Source: Halomonas llamarensis
Lineage (GTDB): Bacteria; Pseudomonadota; Gammaproteobacteria; Pseudomonadales; Halomonadaceae
Assembly: GCF_023555005.1 (NCBI RefSeq)
Contig: NZ_JAMJPJ010000034.1
Span: 1-36,790 of the forward strand
Direction: 5' to 3'
DNA: 36,790 bases
Of the stretch, positions 1-8,800 are shown one piece after another. Under the pieces are notes generated by a model that searched no databases, was not told where the DNA came from, and worked only from the letters and a program-made list of their open reading frames with translations. Both the position numbers and the translations under genes were made by a program. Position 1 is the stretch's first letter. The number at the start of each line of letters is the position of its first letter.

Positions 1-47
1 AGATGGCCGAGCCAGAAAGCCTGCATGGCATTGAGTTCGTGGTTCAT
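1..47 (-). CDS. Start of an unidentified gene running off the left edge
   Basis: On the minus strand an ATG at position 47 follows a good ribosome binding site (GGAG, six bases upstream) and opens a frame of 15 codons (MNHELNAMQAFWLGH...) to the window edge. The fragment is too short to identify. It is listed because the start signal is convincing and because the next gene, the DUF262 gene, is on the same strand just upstream of it, so it could be part of the same transcription unit. Confidence 0.35.
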   Translation of the reverse strand, partial: MNHELNAMQAFWLGH

Positions 48-206
48 GAGAATCTCCTGGATAAAGGGAGCCTCAGTGTGGTCAGCAAAACTCAACGTGA
101 GAAGATGTGTTTGGTGGAGCGCTTACCAAATTCCATATATTGTTTTACTTCTTTGCATCTATCCCTAAAAGAAAGATAAGCTTCGTAAATAAAATATTCT
201 TTTTCC

Positions 207-1301
207 TCACTTGTCAGCATCCTCCACCTCCTTGCCAAGAAGGTTATTCCTAACAAAGTGGATACGCTTTCTTACCTTAGGTAGCGAGTTGCTAGCGTCT
301 GATCGAGTTAGATGGATAAACTCCTTTGAGTCCAACCAACTTAAATCTCCAACTTTTAGATTTGGTTCAACATCTAAAGCCAACGCAGTGCCAACAGCAA
401 TAGCTTCGAACCTTATCCTAGGCACCGACATGTTTTTTGCATTCTTTTTAAAACCAAAATCAAAGTTATCTCTCACAAAAAACATAACATTATTGAAAAT
501 ATTTTTGTAAAAATCTAAATCAAAATCATCATTATTTTTATCATCTAGATAATCATTTAAAAAAACATCAACACTTTTCTTAAAACCTTCGTAGTTCTCA
601 TAATAAGCAAAAAATCTTAAAACCAACTCCTCATACTCACGGCGTTTAGATCGAGCACTACTAACTGGACATAGCTCTCTAAAAAGTTCATCGGAAGAAA
701 TATCCTTAACAAGACTGGTAAAAGGGCCGCCCCTTGAGCCAAACCTTTGTTCCATCGTCCAGAGCTTTTCTCCACCCGTGTTCAGGCGATCAAAAAGTTG
801 TCTACGAGCGTCCTCGTCAACCTCTATAAGCTCTATCATTCGCATTGTTTTTCTATTAAAACGAAGCCTCCTAGATGTAGGCAAGTCTTGAAAAGTCAAT
901 CCATTAAGCTTATCAAGCTTCTCTAACTTTGAAAGAACCAGTTCACCAGACAAAAATCTTACTAAGGTTCTAATTCGCTGAGAGCCGTCAACTATCTCCA
1001 TTCTTCCCGTATCTTCACCCTCATCAACGTCTGCAACATATAGATAAGGGATAGGGAGGTTAAGCATTAATGATTCAATAAAGCGAGATTGACGTTCCTC
1101 ATTCCAAACCATCTCACGTTGATAATCTGGAACGAACAATTCAGCCCGATCGTTGTCAAGTTTCTCTAAAAACTTAGAGACAATAATTTCAACTGGATAC
1201 TCACGGATATCGTAATCTGTTTCTTTATTCTTTTCTTTAATCTGCCTCTCAGCCTCTTCAGCAAGCTGAGACCGATCACCTTTAAAAAAATTGTTTTGCA
1301 T
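207..1301 (-). CDS. DUF262 (GmrS/ParB-like) domain protein
   Basis: 364 residues. The N-terminal third carries the DUF262 signature: PDYQREMVWNEER at about 58-70, then an IESLMLNLPIPYLYV helix/strand, then VDGSQRIRTL at 104-113, corresponding to the family (I/V)DGxQR motif of the ParB/GmrS-like nucleotide-binding fold. DUF262 proteins occur in type IV restriction (GmrSD) and other phage-defence loci. No HNH (DUF1524) nuclease motif was recognised in the C-terminal half, so this would be the GmrS-like part only. The ATG at 1301 follows a strong AGGGGGAA ribosome binding site. It lies 32 bp downstream of the DUF4145 gene on the same strand, suggesting an operon. Base composition is clearly more AT-rich than the genes to the right, a sign of horizontal acquisition. 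A defence role is inferred from the family and the neighbour, not shown. Confidence 0.8.
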   Translation of the reverse strand: MQNNFFKGDRSQLAEEAERQIKEKNKETDYDIREYPVEIIVSKFLEKLDNDRAELFVPDYQREMVWNEERQSRFIESLMLNLPIPYLYVADVDEGEDTGRMEIVDGSQRIRTLVRFLSGELVLSKLEKLDKLNGLTFQDLPTSRRLRFNRKTMRMIELIEVDEDARRQLFDRLNTGGEKLWTMEQRFGSRGGPFTSLVKDISSDELFRELCPVSSARSKRREYEELVLRFFAYYENYEGFKKSVDVFLNDYLDDKNNDDFDLDFYKNIFNNVMFFVRDNFDFGFKKNAKNMSVPRIRFEAIAVGTALALDVEPNLKVGDLSWLDSKEFIHLTRSDASNSLPKVRKRIHFVRNNLLGKEVEDADK

Positions 1302-1333
1302 CCATTCCCCCTTTAACCCTAATATCCAAATGT

Positions 1334-1967
1334 TTATTCTCGAGAGTCACGCTGTTCAACACCTTGCTTCTTACCTTCAGGCAAGCTTTCATAAAGCTCT
1401 TCGATCTCTTTGAACCGTGTAATTCTGTCTTGCACGATAAAATTCAAAAGATCGAACATTTTACCCACATTCTTATTGATATCATCGTCATCGATTTCAC
1501 CCGGGTACACTGATTCATTACCAATGATGCGTATAGCATCAAGCGCTTCTTGCACACCTCGAGGTAGCCCATTCTCTACTAACTCACTGATGGCTTTATC
1601 TATTTTTCGGTTTTTTCCCAAGGTATATACAAAGCCGCTGAAGCGCTAAGCGAAACAGTGCAGCAGCAGCTTTCGAGGAGTGGGGAAGCACTCCACGTGC
1701 TTCCAAGTAGTCAGTTTTAACTTCATCGGGCATGTCAGGAAGTGGAAGAGGCACACCTGAAACCAAAGGAGAAAGGAGCTTGCCGGATAAATCACTTTGA
1801 TCTGTACCAAACCAGTAAGAAGACTCACCACAGTGCTGACATATGGCTCTCTCAATTTGCGTACCTTCAAACCTAACTCGCCATTCATACCAGCTCATTT
1901 TTGAATAAACATTACATAAAGGACATGTAAATGCCTTAGCTTGAAACTTGGGCGGATAATATTTCAT
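1334..1967 (-). pseudogene. DUF4145 protein, split by a single-base frameshift
   Basis: Two overlapping frames together make one DUF4145 protein of about 210 residues, the usual family length. The upstream part (1967 to 1596) begins MKYYPPKF, has a zinc-ribbon pair (CPLC at about 15-18, CQHC at about 43-46), the DMPDEV segment and the AAALFRLALQRLC helix, then ends at LGKKPKNR. The downstream frame resumes with the expected GKNRKIDKAISEL, VENGLPRGVQEALD, IRIIGNESVYPGEI and the C-terminal ELYESLPEGK. The switch occurs in a run of six A on the coding strand (T6 at 1611-1616). With five A the frame would be continuous. It may be a true mutation, a sequencing error or slippage. DUF4145 is often found fused or adjacent to restriction and defence genes, fitting the DUF262 gene downstream. 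Start ATG 1967 has a GGGAGCG ribosome binding site. Confidence 0.75.
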
Positions 1968-2074
1968 AAAAAAACGCTCCCTGTCTGCATATTATACCGA
2001 GCTAGGCTTTTCCGGCTGACAATCAAAAATCAAGAATGAACATAAGCAATCAATTTTCATTATTGTCCCTGCGC

Positions 2075-2413
2075 TTAATCGAAACTGAACGACTCACGGT
2101 TGCCAGCTGCGTTTTCTTCCATCTGCACACAGCTTTCCAGTATCTGGTAACTTTCACCGCCGAACTCGGCGACTTCTTGGCAGTGATTGCGAATGCGGGA
2201 AGATACGCTCGGCCATTGGTCGCGGATGGCGTTATAGCTGCTCTGCTCCATCTGGATGCAGGAGTTGTAAATCTGATGGCTGCCGCCACCAAACTCTGCA
2301 ACGTCTTCACAGTGAGCTTCCACATCAAAGCGCGGTAACGACTGTGCGTGCGCTGAAAAAGCTGCCACACCGGTAAGGCAAGCCACGATCGTGGCCATCT
2401 TAAAAGCCTTCAT
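2075..2413 (-). CDS. Small exported protein with two Cys-containing repeats
   Basis: 112 residues with a clear Sec signal peptide (MKAFKM, hydrophobic stretch to about 20, likely cleavage after AHA at 23). The mature part consists of two near-identical units of about 43 residues. Unit 1 has HCEDVAEFGGGSHQI at 34-48 and SCIQME at 51-56; unit 2 has HCQEVAEFGGESYQI at 77-91 and SCVQME at 94-99. Cysteines are at 35, 52, 78 and 95, exactly 17 apart in each unit, suggesting one disulfide per unit across a helical hairpin. The ATG follows a GGGGA ribosome binding site. Function is unknown; location is probably the periplasm. It has no operon partner. Confidence 0.8.
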   Translation of the reverse strand: MKAFKMATIVACLTGVAAFSAHAQSLPRFDVEAHCEDVAEFGGGSHQIYNSCIQMEQSSYNAIRDQWPSVSSRIRNHCQEVAEFGGESYQILESCVQMEENAAGNRESFSFD

Positions 2414-2472
2414 CCTTGTCCCCTTTTCACGTTATTTACCACGAAAAAGCGGCCTTCAATGCCATAGCCGCC

Positions 2473-2610
2473 TCAAACCACCGGCCCAACCCGAATCTCA
2501 TACCGCCCCAAAATCTCCACACCCTGCATATCCTGCGGCTTGATCATTTCCGGCTGGTAGTGGTCTTTGTCGCTGATCAGGGGCAGCGCGCCGTCGCTTG
2601 CTTCACTCAT
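2473..2610 (-). CDS. Possible 45-residue protein of unknown function
   Basis: A minus-strand frame from ATG at 2610 to TGA at 2473-2475 encodes 45 residues, beginning MSEASDGALPLISDKDHY and ending EILGRYEIRVGPVV. The composition is protein-like (mixed charged and hydrophobic residues), but the ribosome binding site is poor (GGTTAGGC about 12 bases upstream). It could be a genuine small gene or the surviving C-terminus of a longer lost gene. No family recognised. Confidence 0.3.
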   Translation of the reverse strand: MSEASDGALPLISDKDHYQPEMIKPQDMQGVEILGRYEIRVGPVV

Positions 2611-2866
2611 ACAAAAAGCCTAACCCATAGCCAGGCCTAACACCATTATTCCGAAGTCGATTTATCCCCACGCCTGATAAACGCCCATCAGAGCTCAACG
2701 ACAACAGCAGAGGCTATTCCACCTGCGCTGAGTGGCCCTTTAGGCTCTGGGCTGGGTGGCCTTTTTTGCGTACAATCGCATACCAATTAAACCCGACTTT
2801 TCTGCGTCCGCTACGGTGTGCCATTTACACCTGTTTCAGGGCGTGTATTTATACCGCATACCGAGT
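2611..2866. other. Non-coding stretch upstream of dusA
   Basis: No convincing gene is seen here. Near its right end is a GC-rich segment with GGCC at both ends followed by T6 (about 2732-2767), which could be a weak terminator or part of the dusA leader. A TACAAT hexamer at 2771-2776 could be a -10 box for dusA, but no good -35 box is found at the right distance. Confidence 0.3.
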
Positions 2867-3883
2867 ATGCAAGTGATGGATATGACGAACGTTAACCCAG
2901 CAGACGCCGCACGTCGGTTTTCTGTGGCGCCGATGATGGACCTCACTACAAGAGACTACAGAGCCTTCGCGCGCACCTTGACCAAGCGTGCGTTGCTGTA
3001 TACCGAAATGGTGACCACCGGGGCTATTTTGCACGGCTCGCCGCGTGCGCGTTTTTTGGGCTTTGACGACGTTGAGCACCCAATTGCCTTGCAGCTTGGC
3101 GGCAGCGATGCCGGGGAACTGGCCGAATGTGCGGCGATTGCCCAGGATTGGGGCTATGACGAGGTCAACCTGAACGTCGGTTGCCCGAGCGACCGGGTGC
3201 AGAACAATATGATTGGCGCCTGCCTGATGGGTTATCCGGAAAAAGTCGCTGCGGCTGTGCGTGCCATGCAAGCGTCGGTGTCGATCCCCGTGACGGTGAA
3301 ATGCCGTATCGGCGTTGACGATCAGGATGAAGATGCTGACCTGGCACGTTTTATTGAAACCGTCGCGGATGCGGGCTGCCAGACGTTTACCGTTCATGCG
3401 CGTAAAGCCTGGCTACAAGGCTTATCGCCCAAGGAAAATCGCGATGTACCCCCGCTCAATTACCCGCGCGTGCATCGCTTGAAGCAGCAGCATCCCGAAC
3501 TGCACATCGGGATTAATGGCGGCATTAAAACGCTTGAGGAATGCCAGGCGCAGCTTGAACACGTTGACAGCGTGATGGTGGGCCGTGAGGCCTATCAAAA
3601 CCCGTGGATGCTCGCTGGCGTCGATGAACAACTTTATGGTGTAAAAAGCCCCGCACAAAGCCGTATGGCGGCCGCCATCGCGTTTCGGCCTTACATCGCC
3701 CAGCGGCTTAACGAAGGCGCCAAGCTCAATCATGTCACGCGGCATTTATTGGGCCTGTTCCAAGGCTGCCCAGGCGGGCGCCGTTTCCGGCGCCATCTCT
3801 CCGAACATGCCCACAAAGAAGGCGCAGGCTTACGTATTTTTGATGACGCGTTGAGCCTGGTGCGAGAACCCCAAGCAGCCTAA
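2867..3883 (+). CDS. dusA: tRNA-dihydrouridine(20/20a) synthase DusA
   Basis: FMN-dependent reductase that makes dihydrouridine at positions 20 and 20a of the tRNA D-loop. From ATG 2867 it is 338 residues, matching the usual DusA length; the frame stays open upstream to 2756 but that extension is not family-like. ATGs at 2876 and 2882 are also possible starts. Visible motifs are the N-terminal SVAPMMDLTTRDYRAF (19-34), EMVTTGAI, LNVGCPSDRVQ with the catalytic cysteine at 106, TVKCRIGVDD, FTVHARKAWLQGLSPKENR (diagnostic of DusA within the Dus family), INGGI and VMVGREAYQNPW. The product is cytoplasmic. It converges with the aspartoacylase-like gene, whose stop codon is only 10 bp away. Confidence 0.95.
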   Translation: MQVMDMTNVNPADAARRFSVAPMMDLTTRDYRAFARTLTKRALLYTEMVTTGAILHGSPRARFLGFDDVEHPIALQLGGSDAGELAECAAIAQDWGYDEVNLNVGCPSDRVQNNMIGACLMGYPEKVAAAVRAMQASVSIPVTVKCRIGVDDQDEDADLARFIETVADAGCQTFTVHARKAWLQGLSPKENRDVPPLNYPRVHRLKQQHPELHIGINGGIKTLEECQAQLEHVDSVMVGREAYQNPWMLAGVDEQLYGVKSPAQSRMAAAIAFRPYIAQRLNEGAKLNHVTRHLLGLFQGCPGGRRFRRHLSEHAHKEGAGLRIFDDALSLVREPQAA

Positions 3884-3897
3884 TTCGGGCGAATTAG
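3880..3897. repeat. Perfect inverted repeat spanning both convergent stop codons
   Basis: CTAATTCG-GG-CGAATTAG: 8-bp arms with a 2-base centre. The left arm contains the dusA stop (3881-3883) and the right arm the stop of the opposing gene (3894-3896). It could fold in the RNA of both strands, but no T-run follows, so it is not called a terminator. Confidence 0.5.
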
Positions 3898-4925
3898 TAG
3901 AGCGCATCCGGTGGCGGGTCCAAAGACGACTGAAACGACTCAATAGCCGTTTCCGCCTCTTCAAGCGCATCAAAGCGAGCAATGTGAAAAAGCGCTTCGC
4001 CTTCGTTGGCAAGCGGCAGGCGGCTCATGCCAATCACAATGCCATCGGCGACGGCGCGTACTTCGCCTTCATCGTTGCCAAAGGGGTCCGCCACCTTGCC
4101 CAGCAGTTCACCCTTTGCTACCCGAGCACCCAAGCGTACTTTGGGGCGCAGAATGCCGTCTATCGGTGCCCGTGCCCAGCTAGAACCATTGGCAACCTCG
4201 GCCGGAGCTGGCCGGCGGCGGCGCTGCTCACCTGCTAGCATTCCTAAACGGCGCATCACGCGCAGCACGCCACGCACACCGGGGGCAATGGCCCACTCAT
4301 CAAAGCGCAACGCCTCCCCAGCTTCGTAAGTCAGCACGGGAATGCCACGATTTTGGGCGTAATGACGCAGGCTGCCCTCACGCAGCTCCGCGTTAAGCAC
4401 CACGGGCGCGCCAAACGCATCGGCCATCTCCTCTGTTTCACTGCCAGGGCTTAACTGCGCGCGGATTTGCGGTAGGTTCGTGCGATGGATCGCGCCCGTA
4501 TGCAAATCGATAATATGTGTGGCGCGATCTACCATTTCCTCTCGCAGCAACGACGCGATGCGTCCACCCAGCGAGCCAGATTCACTGCCGGGAAAGCAGC
4601 GATTTAGATCCCGCCGATCGGGCAAATAGCGCGTCTGCTGCAAAAAGCCAAAAACGTTGACCACCGGCACTGCAATAAGCGTGCCGCGAATGCTATTGAT
4701 GGCTTTTGAACGCAGAAGGCGGCGTACGATTTCAACACCGTTAATCTCGTCACCATGAATGCCGCCACACACCAGCAAAATTGGCCCATCTTTACGGCCA
4801 TGCACCACTTCAACCGGCATGTGCAGCTGTGTATGGGTATAAAGTTTAGCGACCGGGACATCAATTTCTTGCCTTTGTCCCGGCTTAACACTGCACCTGG
4901 CTAATGTAAATGGCGCTCGTGCCAT
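3894..4925 (-). CDS. Succinylglutamate desuccinylase/aspartoacylase family protein
   Basis: 343 residues from ATG 4925 (a TTG 36 bases upstream is in frame but less likely). The zinc-dependent AstE/AspA hydrolase core is visible: GGIHGDEING with metal ligands H57 and E60, RDLNRCFPG at 105-113, and the third ligand H142 in IIDLHTGA. The C-terminal 90 residues (SSWARAPIDGILRPKV, then GELLGKVADPFG and VRAVADGIVIG) form the biotinyl-like/beta-barrel extension typical of the M14-like deacylase subgroup. It probably cleaves an N-acyl amino acid or a related amide; the substrate cannot be told from sequence. It stands alone on the minus strand, divergent from tetR. Confidence 0.85.
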   Translation of the reverse strand: MARAPFTLARCSVKPGQRQEIDVPVAKLYTHTQLHMPVEVVHGRKDGPILLVCGGIHGDEINGVEIVRRLLRSKAINSIRGTLIAVPVVNVFGFLQQTRYLPDRRDLNRCFPGSESGSLGGRIASLLREEMVDRATHIIDLHTGAIHRTNLPQIRAQLSPGSETEEMADAFGAPVVLNAELREGSLRHYAQNRGIPVLTYEAGEALRFDEWAIAPGVRGVLRVMRRLGMLAGEQRRRRPAPAEVANGSSWARAPIDGILRPKVRLGARVAKGELLGKVADPFGNDEGEVRAVADGIVIGMSRLPLANEGEALFHIARFDALEEAETAIESFQSSLDPPPDALY

Positions 4926-4939
4926 ATGAAGGCCTGCTT

Positions 4940-4980
4940 GGGTATCAAAACTGAGTATCAAAACTGGGTATCAAACACTG
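4940..4980. repeat. Three tandem copies of a 13-14 bp unit
   Basis: Three consecutive copies of (G)GTATCAAAACTG lie immediately upstream of the aspartoacylase-like gene, the last one slightly altered (TCAAACACTG). They fall in the divergent intergenic region shared with tetR. They could be regulator sites or a slippage product. Confidence 0.55.
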
Positions 4981-5075
4981 TTTTCTTATTGCCGTTATAC
5001 GCCCTTGAAGCCTCAGTGACGAGTAAAATCAGCCGATATGTCCCACTTTCCTGCGACATATTTGCCGAAATAAGG

Positions 5076-5096
5076 TATCCATACACTTTCGCATGT
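5076..5096 (+). promoter_or_regulatory. Candidate TetR operator upstream of tetR
   Basis: The core CATACACTTTCGCATGT (with TATC in front) matches the element at 11586-11606 upstream of the tolC-type gene at 18 of 21 positions. It is 59 bp before the tetR ATG. Sharing by exactly the regulator gene and the efflux operon is what is expected of the TetR binding site. A separate inverted repeat, ATATGTC...GACATAT (5036-5042 and 5055-5061), lies just upstream. Confidence 0.5.
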
Positions 5097-5154
5097 AAAA
5101 CGCCGACGAGTTGGTTAAGATGTAAGCGCGTTTTATCCAGAGGCAACGGGATTC

Positions 5155-5772
5155 ATGGTAAGAAAAACGAAAGCCGAAGCAGCCGCGACACGCGAGGCGC
5201 TTTTAGATGCGGCCGAAGAGATGTTTATTCAGCACGGAGTCGCGCGCACGTCTTTAGAGCAAATCGCCCGCCACGCTGGCATGACCCGCGGCGCGGTCTA
5301 TTGGCACTTTAAGAACAAAGCCGACCTGTTTCACGCCATGCTCCAGCGCGTGCGCTTGCCCTTTCAAGAGCTGGTCGAAGCACTTGACGACCCAGAACTG
5401 GTCAAAAAACCCTTAGAAGCTATTCGCTTGGCGTGTATCAGTGGTTTTGAGCATCTAGAACGCCCCCGCTACCGTCGGGTACACGCCATTTTGATCCATC
5501 ACTGCGAAGTCTTTAGCGATATTGATCCACTCGCCATGCAAAACGAGATGGCCGAAGAATCTTGTGGTGCCTTACGTGACTATTTTCAATGCGCAGCGCG
5601 TCTTGGCCAACTGCGCAACGATATCTCGCCAGCGTTGGCCACGCAGCTGCTGCAGTCAATGTTGGGGGGATTATTTCACGACTGGCTACGCAATGACGGA
5701 AGCTTTTCTATTTACGAAGAAGGCAGCCGTCTCGTGAAAACGCAGCTAGCATTGATGCAACCCCACCCTTAA
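5155..5772 (+). CDS. TetR/AcrR-family efflux repressor
   Basis: 205 residues. The N-terminal helix-turn-helix is classic: ALLDAAEEMFIQHGVARTSL (15-34), then QIARHAGMTRGAVYWHFKNK (36-55). The HAGMTRGAVYWHFKNK stretch is typical of the AcrR/TtgR/MtrR type that represses RND pumps and binds the pump substrates with its C-terminal domain. It converges with the RND operon, ending 94 bp from the end of the transporter gene. The 21-bp element upstream of both this gene and the operon's first gene supports repression of the operon and autoregulation. The stop codon lies in a perfect palindrome (CACCCTTAAGGGTG, 5764-5777) without a T-run. Specific inducers cannot be inferred. Confidence 0.9.
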   Translation: MVRKTKAEAAATREALLDAAEEMFIQHGVARTSLEQIARHAGMTRGAVYWHFKNKADLFHAMLQRVRLPFQELVEALDDPELVKKPLEAIRLACISGFEHLERPRYRRVHAILIHHCEVFSDIDPLAMQNEMAEESCGALRDYFQCAARLGQLRNDISPALATQLLQSMLGGLFHDWLRNDGSFSIYEEGSRLVKTQLALMQPHP

Positions 5773-5866
5773 GGGTGAGGCCGCTATTTCACTATCGTGA
5801 TGATCTTGCTCTAATACTGGACAAGATACTGCCATGCCGTATCAACACTATCGTCAATACTTGTTC

Positions 5867-8800
5867 CTACCTCTCCTCTTTTGCTCCTTGGTGTTCACGC
5901 CCCAGCAGGATATAAAACGCTGGCAACACAAAAATGGTAAACAAGGTACCAATGCCCAGCCCCGCACTGATCGTCAGACCGATGGCAAAGCGGCTTTCTG
6001 CGCCGGGGCCAACAGCAATCAGCAACGGCACCATGGCAAAGATCAGCGCCACCGAGGTCATGATGATCGGGCGCAGCCGGATGGCGGAGGCTTCAATCAC
6101 AGCATCAACCTTGTTCAGTCCACGCTCTTTCTGTAACTGGTTGGCGAACTCGACAATCAGGATACCGTTCTTGGAGACCACGCCAATCAACGTAATCAGG
6201 CCCACCTGGGTGTAAATATTCATGGTGGCGAAGCCGAGCACGATGAATGCCATGGCACCAGCCACCGACATGGGCACTGAGACCAAAATGATGAAGGGAT
6301 CACGCCAGCTTTCAAACTGCGCCGCCAGCACCAGATAAATGACCAGCAGCGACAGGAAGAAGGTTACGGCTAGGGCGTTTCCCTGGTTCGCCAGCTGCCG
6401 ACTCTGCCCAGTGTAATCGTAATCGAAGCCCGGAGGAAAGGTCTCAGCCGCGGCTTGTTCCATGTAATCCATGGCGGTACCCGCTGCCACGCCTGGCTTG
6501 ATAACCCCCTGCACGGTAAGGGAGTTCTGCTGGTTGAACTGGGTTCGGTTGGAAGGCTCGACGTTGTGGGTAAAGCTCACCACGCTGCCCAGCGGAACCA
6601 GCTCACCGTTATCGGCGCGAATCTGGTAGTCATTCAACTCCTGTTCGTCCAGACGGAATTGCTGGTCCACCTGGGGAATGACCTGATAGGACCGGCCTTC
6701 CATATTGAAACGGTTGATGTAACCACCACCGAGCATACTCGATAGGGTCTGGCCGATATCCTGCATGGACAGGCCGAGGTCTGCCACGCGATCCCGGTCC
6801 ACCTTGATGCGGGTAACGGGCCGGTCGAAGTTGATAGACTTCTGCAGGAACATGAAGTTACCGCTGCCCATGGCCTTGCCTAACAACTCATCAGCCACCT
6901 GGTTCAGCTGCTCGTAGCTGTTGCCAGTGGTGATCACGAACTGGAACGGCAGACCGCCGCCGGAGCCGGGCAAGGATGGCGACGGGAATACGGCCGTTTG
7001 CAAACCGGTGACCTTGTTCAGCTCGGCAGCCAGCTTGGGCTGGGCCTCGAACTGGGAAGTCTCGCGCTGGCTCCAGGGTGCCATCTTGAAACCACCGAAT
7101 ACGGCATTAGGGCCGGTAATGCCGATGATCATGAAATCTTCCTGATAACCCGGAACCGAGGCTATGCGGTTCTGGGCTTCGTCGCCATGCTCCTGAAGGT
7201 AATCCAGCGTCGCCGTTTGCGGCCCGAGCCCCTGATAGAACAGGATGCCCTGGTCTTCCGTCGGCGCCAACTCATTCTGGCTCATCGTTACCATGAAATA
7301 GATCGAGCCCAGGACGACCACCGCAAAGAACACCACCACAGATTTGGTCTTCATCAGCGACGTAAGAGCGCTCTTGTAGGCCCCTGACAGCCCATTGAAG
7401 GTGCGCTCGACCAGCTGCTCAAACCGGCCCGGATTGCCATGTGGCTTGAGCACCATGCCGGACAGCATGGGGGACAGCGTCAGGGCAACGATCCCCGAGA
7501 CCACCACGGCGCCCGCGAGGGTAAAGGCGAATTCGGTGAAAAGCGAGCCAACCAGGCCGCCCATAAAGCCGATCGGCGCGTATACCGCTACCAGCGTCGT
7601 GGTCATCGCAATGATCGGTACCGCCATTTCCCGGGCGCCATTGATAGCGGCCTCGAAGCGGGATTCGCCCTGTTCTATGTGCCGGTGCACGTTTTCCACC
7701 ACGATAATGGCGTCATCCACCACCAGGCCGATGGCCAACACCAAAGATAACAATGTCAGCAAGTTCAGTGAGAACCCGAACACCAGCATGATGAAAGCAC
7801 CACCGACCAGCGACAGCGGCACAGCCACCGACGGCACGATAGCCGCCCGGAGGGAGCCCAGAGTCAAGAAAACCACCACCAGAACGATAACCAGCGCTTC
7901 TAGCAGGGTCTTGATGACTTCCTTGATGGAATCATCGATAAAGTCAGAGGCGTCGTAAGCCAGTCGCGCATTCAGGCCCGACGGCAACTGGCTCTGGATT
8001 TCCGGAAGCTCCGTTTTCACCAGACCCGCGACGGTCAGGGGGTTGGCGCCCGGCGCCAGCTCGATGGCCACGTAGGTCGCCGGTTGGCCTTTATACAGCG
8101 CCAGCTGGTCATAGGTCTGAGAACCCAGTTCGACGCGTGCAATATCCTGCAGGCGAATCTGAGAGCCTTCGTACTGCTTTACTACCAGGTTGCGAAACTC
8201 ATCCGGGTCGGCGACGTCGGTGTCGCTGGTCATGCTGATTTCAGTGTAGGTGCCCTTGGTGTTACCCACCGCCGCCTGGTAGTTGTTAGCGCGGAGTTTG
8301 GCGATCACTTGCTGGGGCGTCATATCCACCGCTGCCAGCCGTTCCGGATTTAGCCACACGCGCAGGGCAAACGTCCGGCCAAGCAGGGCTGCCTTACCGA
8401 CGCCGGAGAGCGCCTGGAGTTTTGGTTGCACCTCCCGGGTCAGATAATCGGTGATCTGCGGCACCTCAAGCTCTTCACTGTAGAAGGCGATGTACATAAG
8501 TGCCGTGGAGTCACCGGTAGTGGAGGTGATCACCGGGTCCTGAGCCTCGGCGGGCAACACGTTACGCTGACTGGCAACCTTGGCCTGAATTTCCGCAAGC
8601 GCCGCGTTGGCGTCGTAGTTCAGCTCCATTTTGGCCTGGATGGTGGAGGTGCCCTGGGAGCTGGTGGACGTCAGGTAATCGATCCCGCTGGCCTCGGCGA
8701 TGGCGTGTTGCAAAGGCGTGGTGATAAAGCCCTTGATCAGGTCTGAGCTGGCACCCGGGTAAGCCGTAGTCACGGTAACCGTGGTGCTTTCCAGTTCTGG

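Noticed and set aside
5764..5777. Palindrome CACCCTTAAGGGTG at the tetR stop as a terminator
   Set aside because: There is no loop and no T-run follows. The same applies to the inverted repeat at 3880-3897.
6455..8746. Several long plus-strand frames opposite the RND pump gene
   Set aside because: They are antisense shadows of a GC-rich coding region and show no protein-like motifs or start signals.
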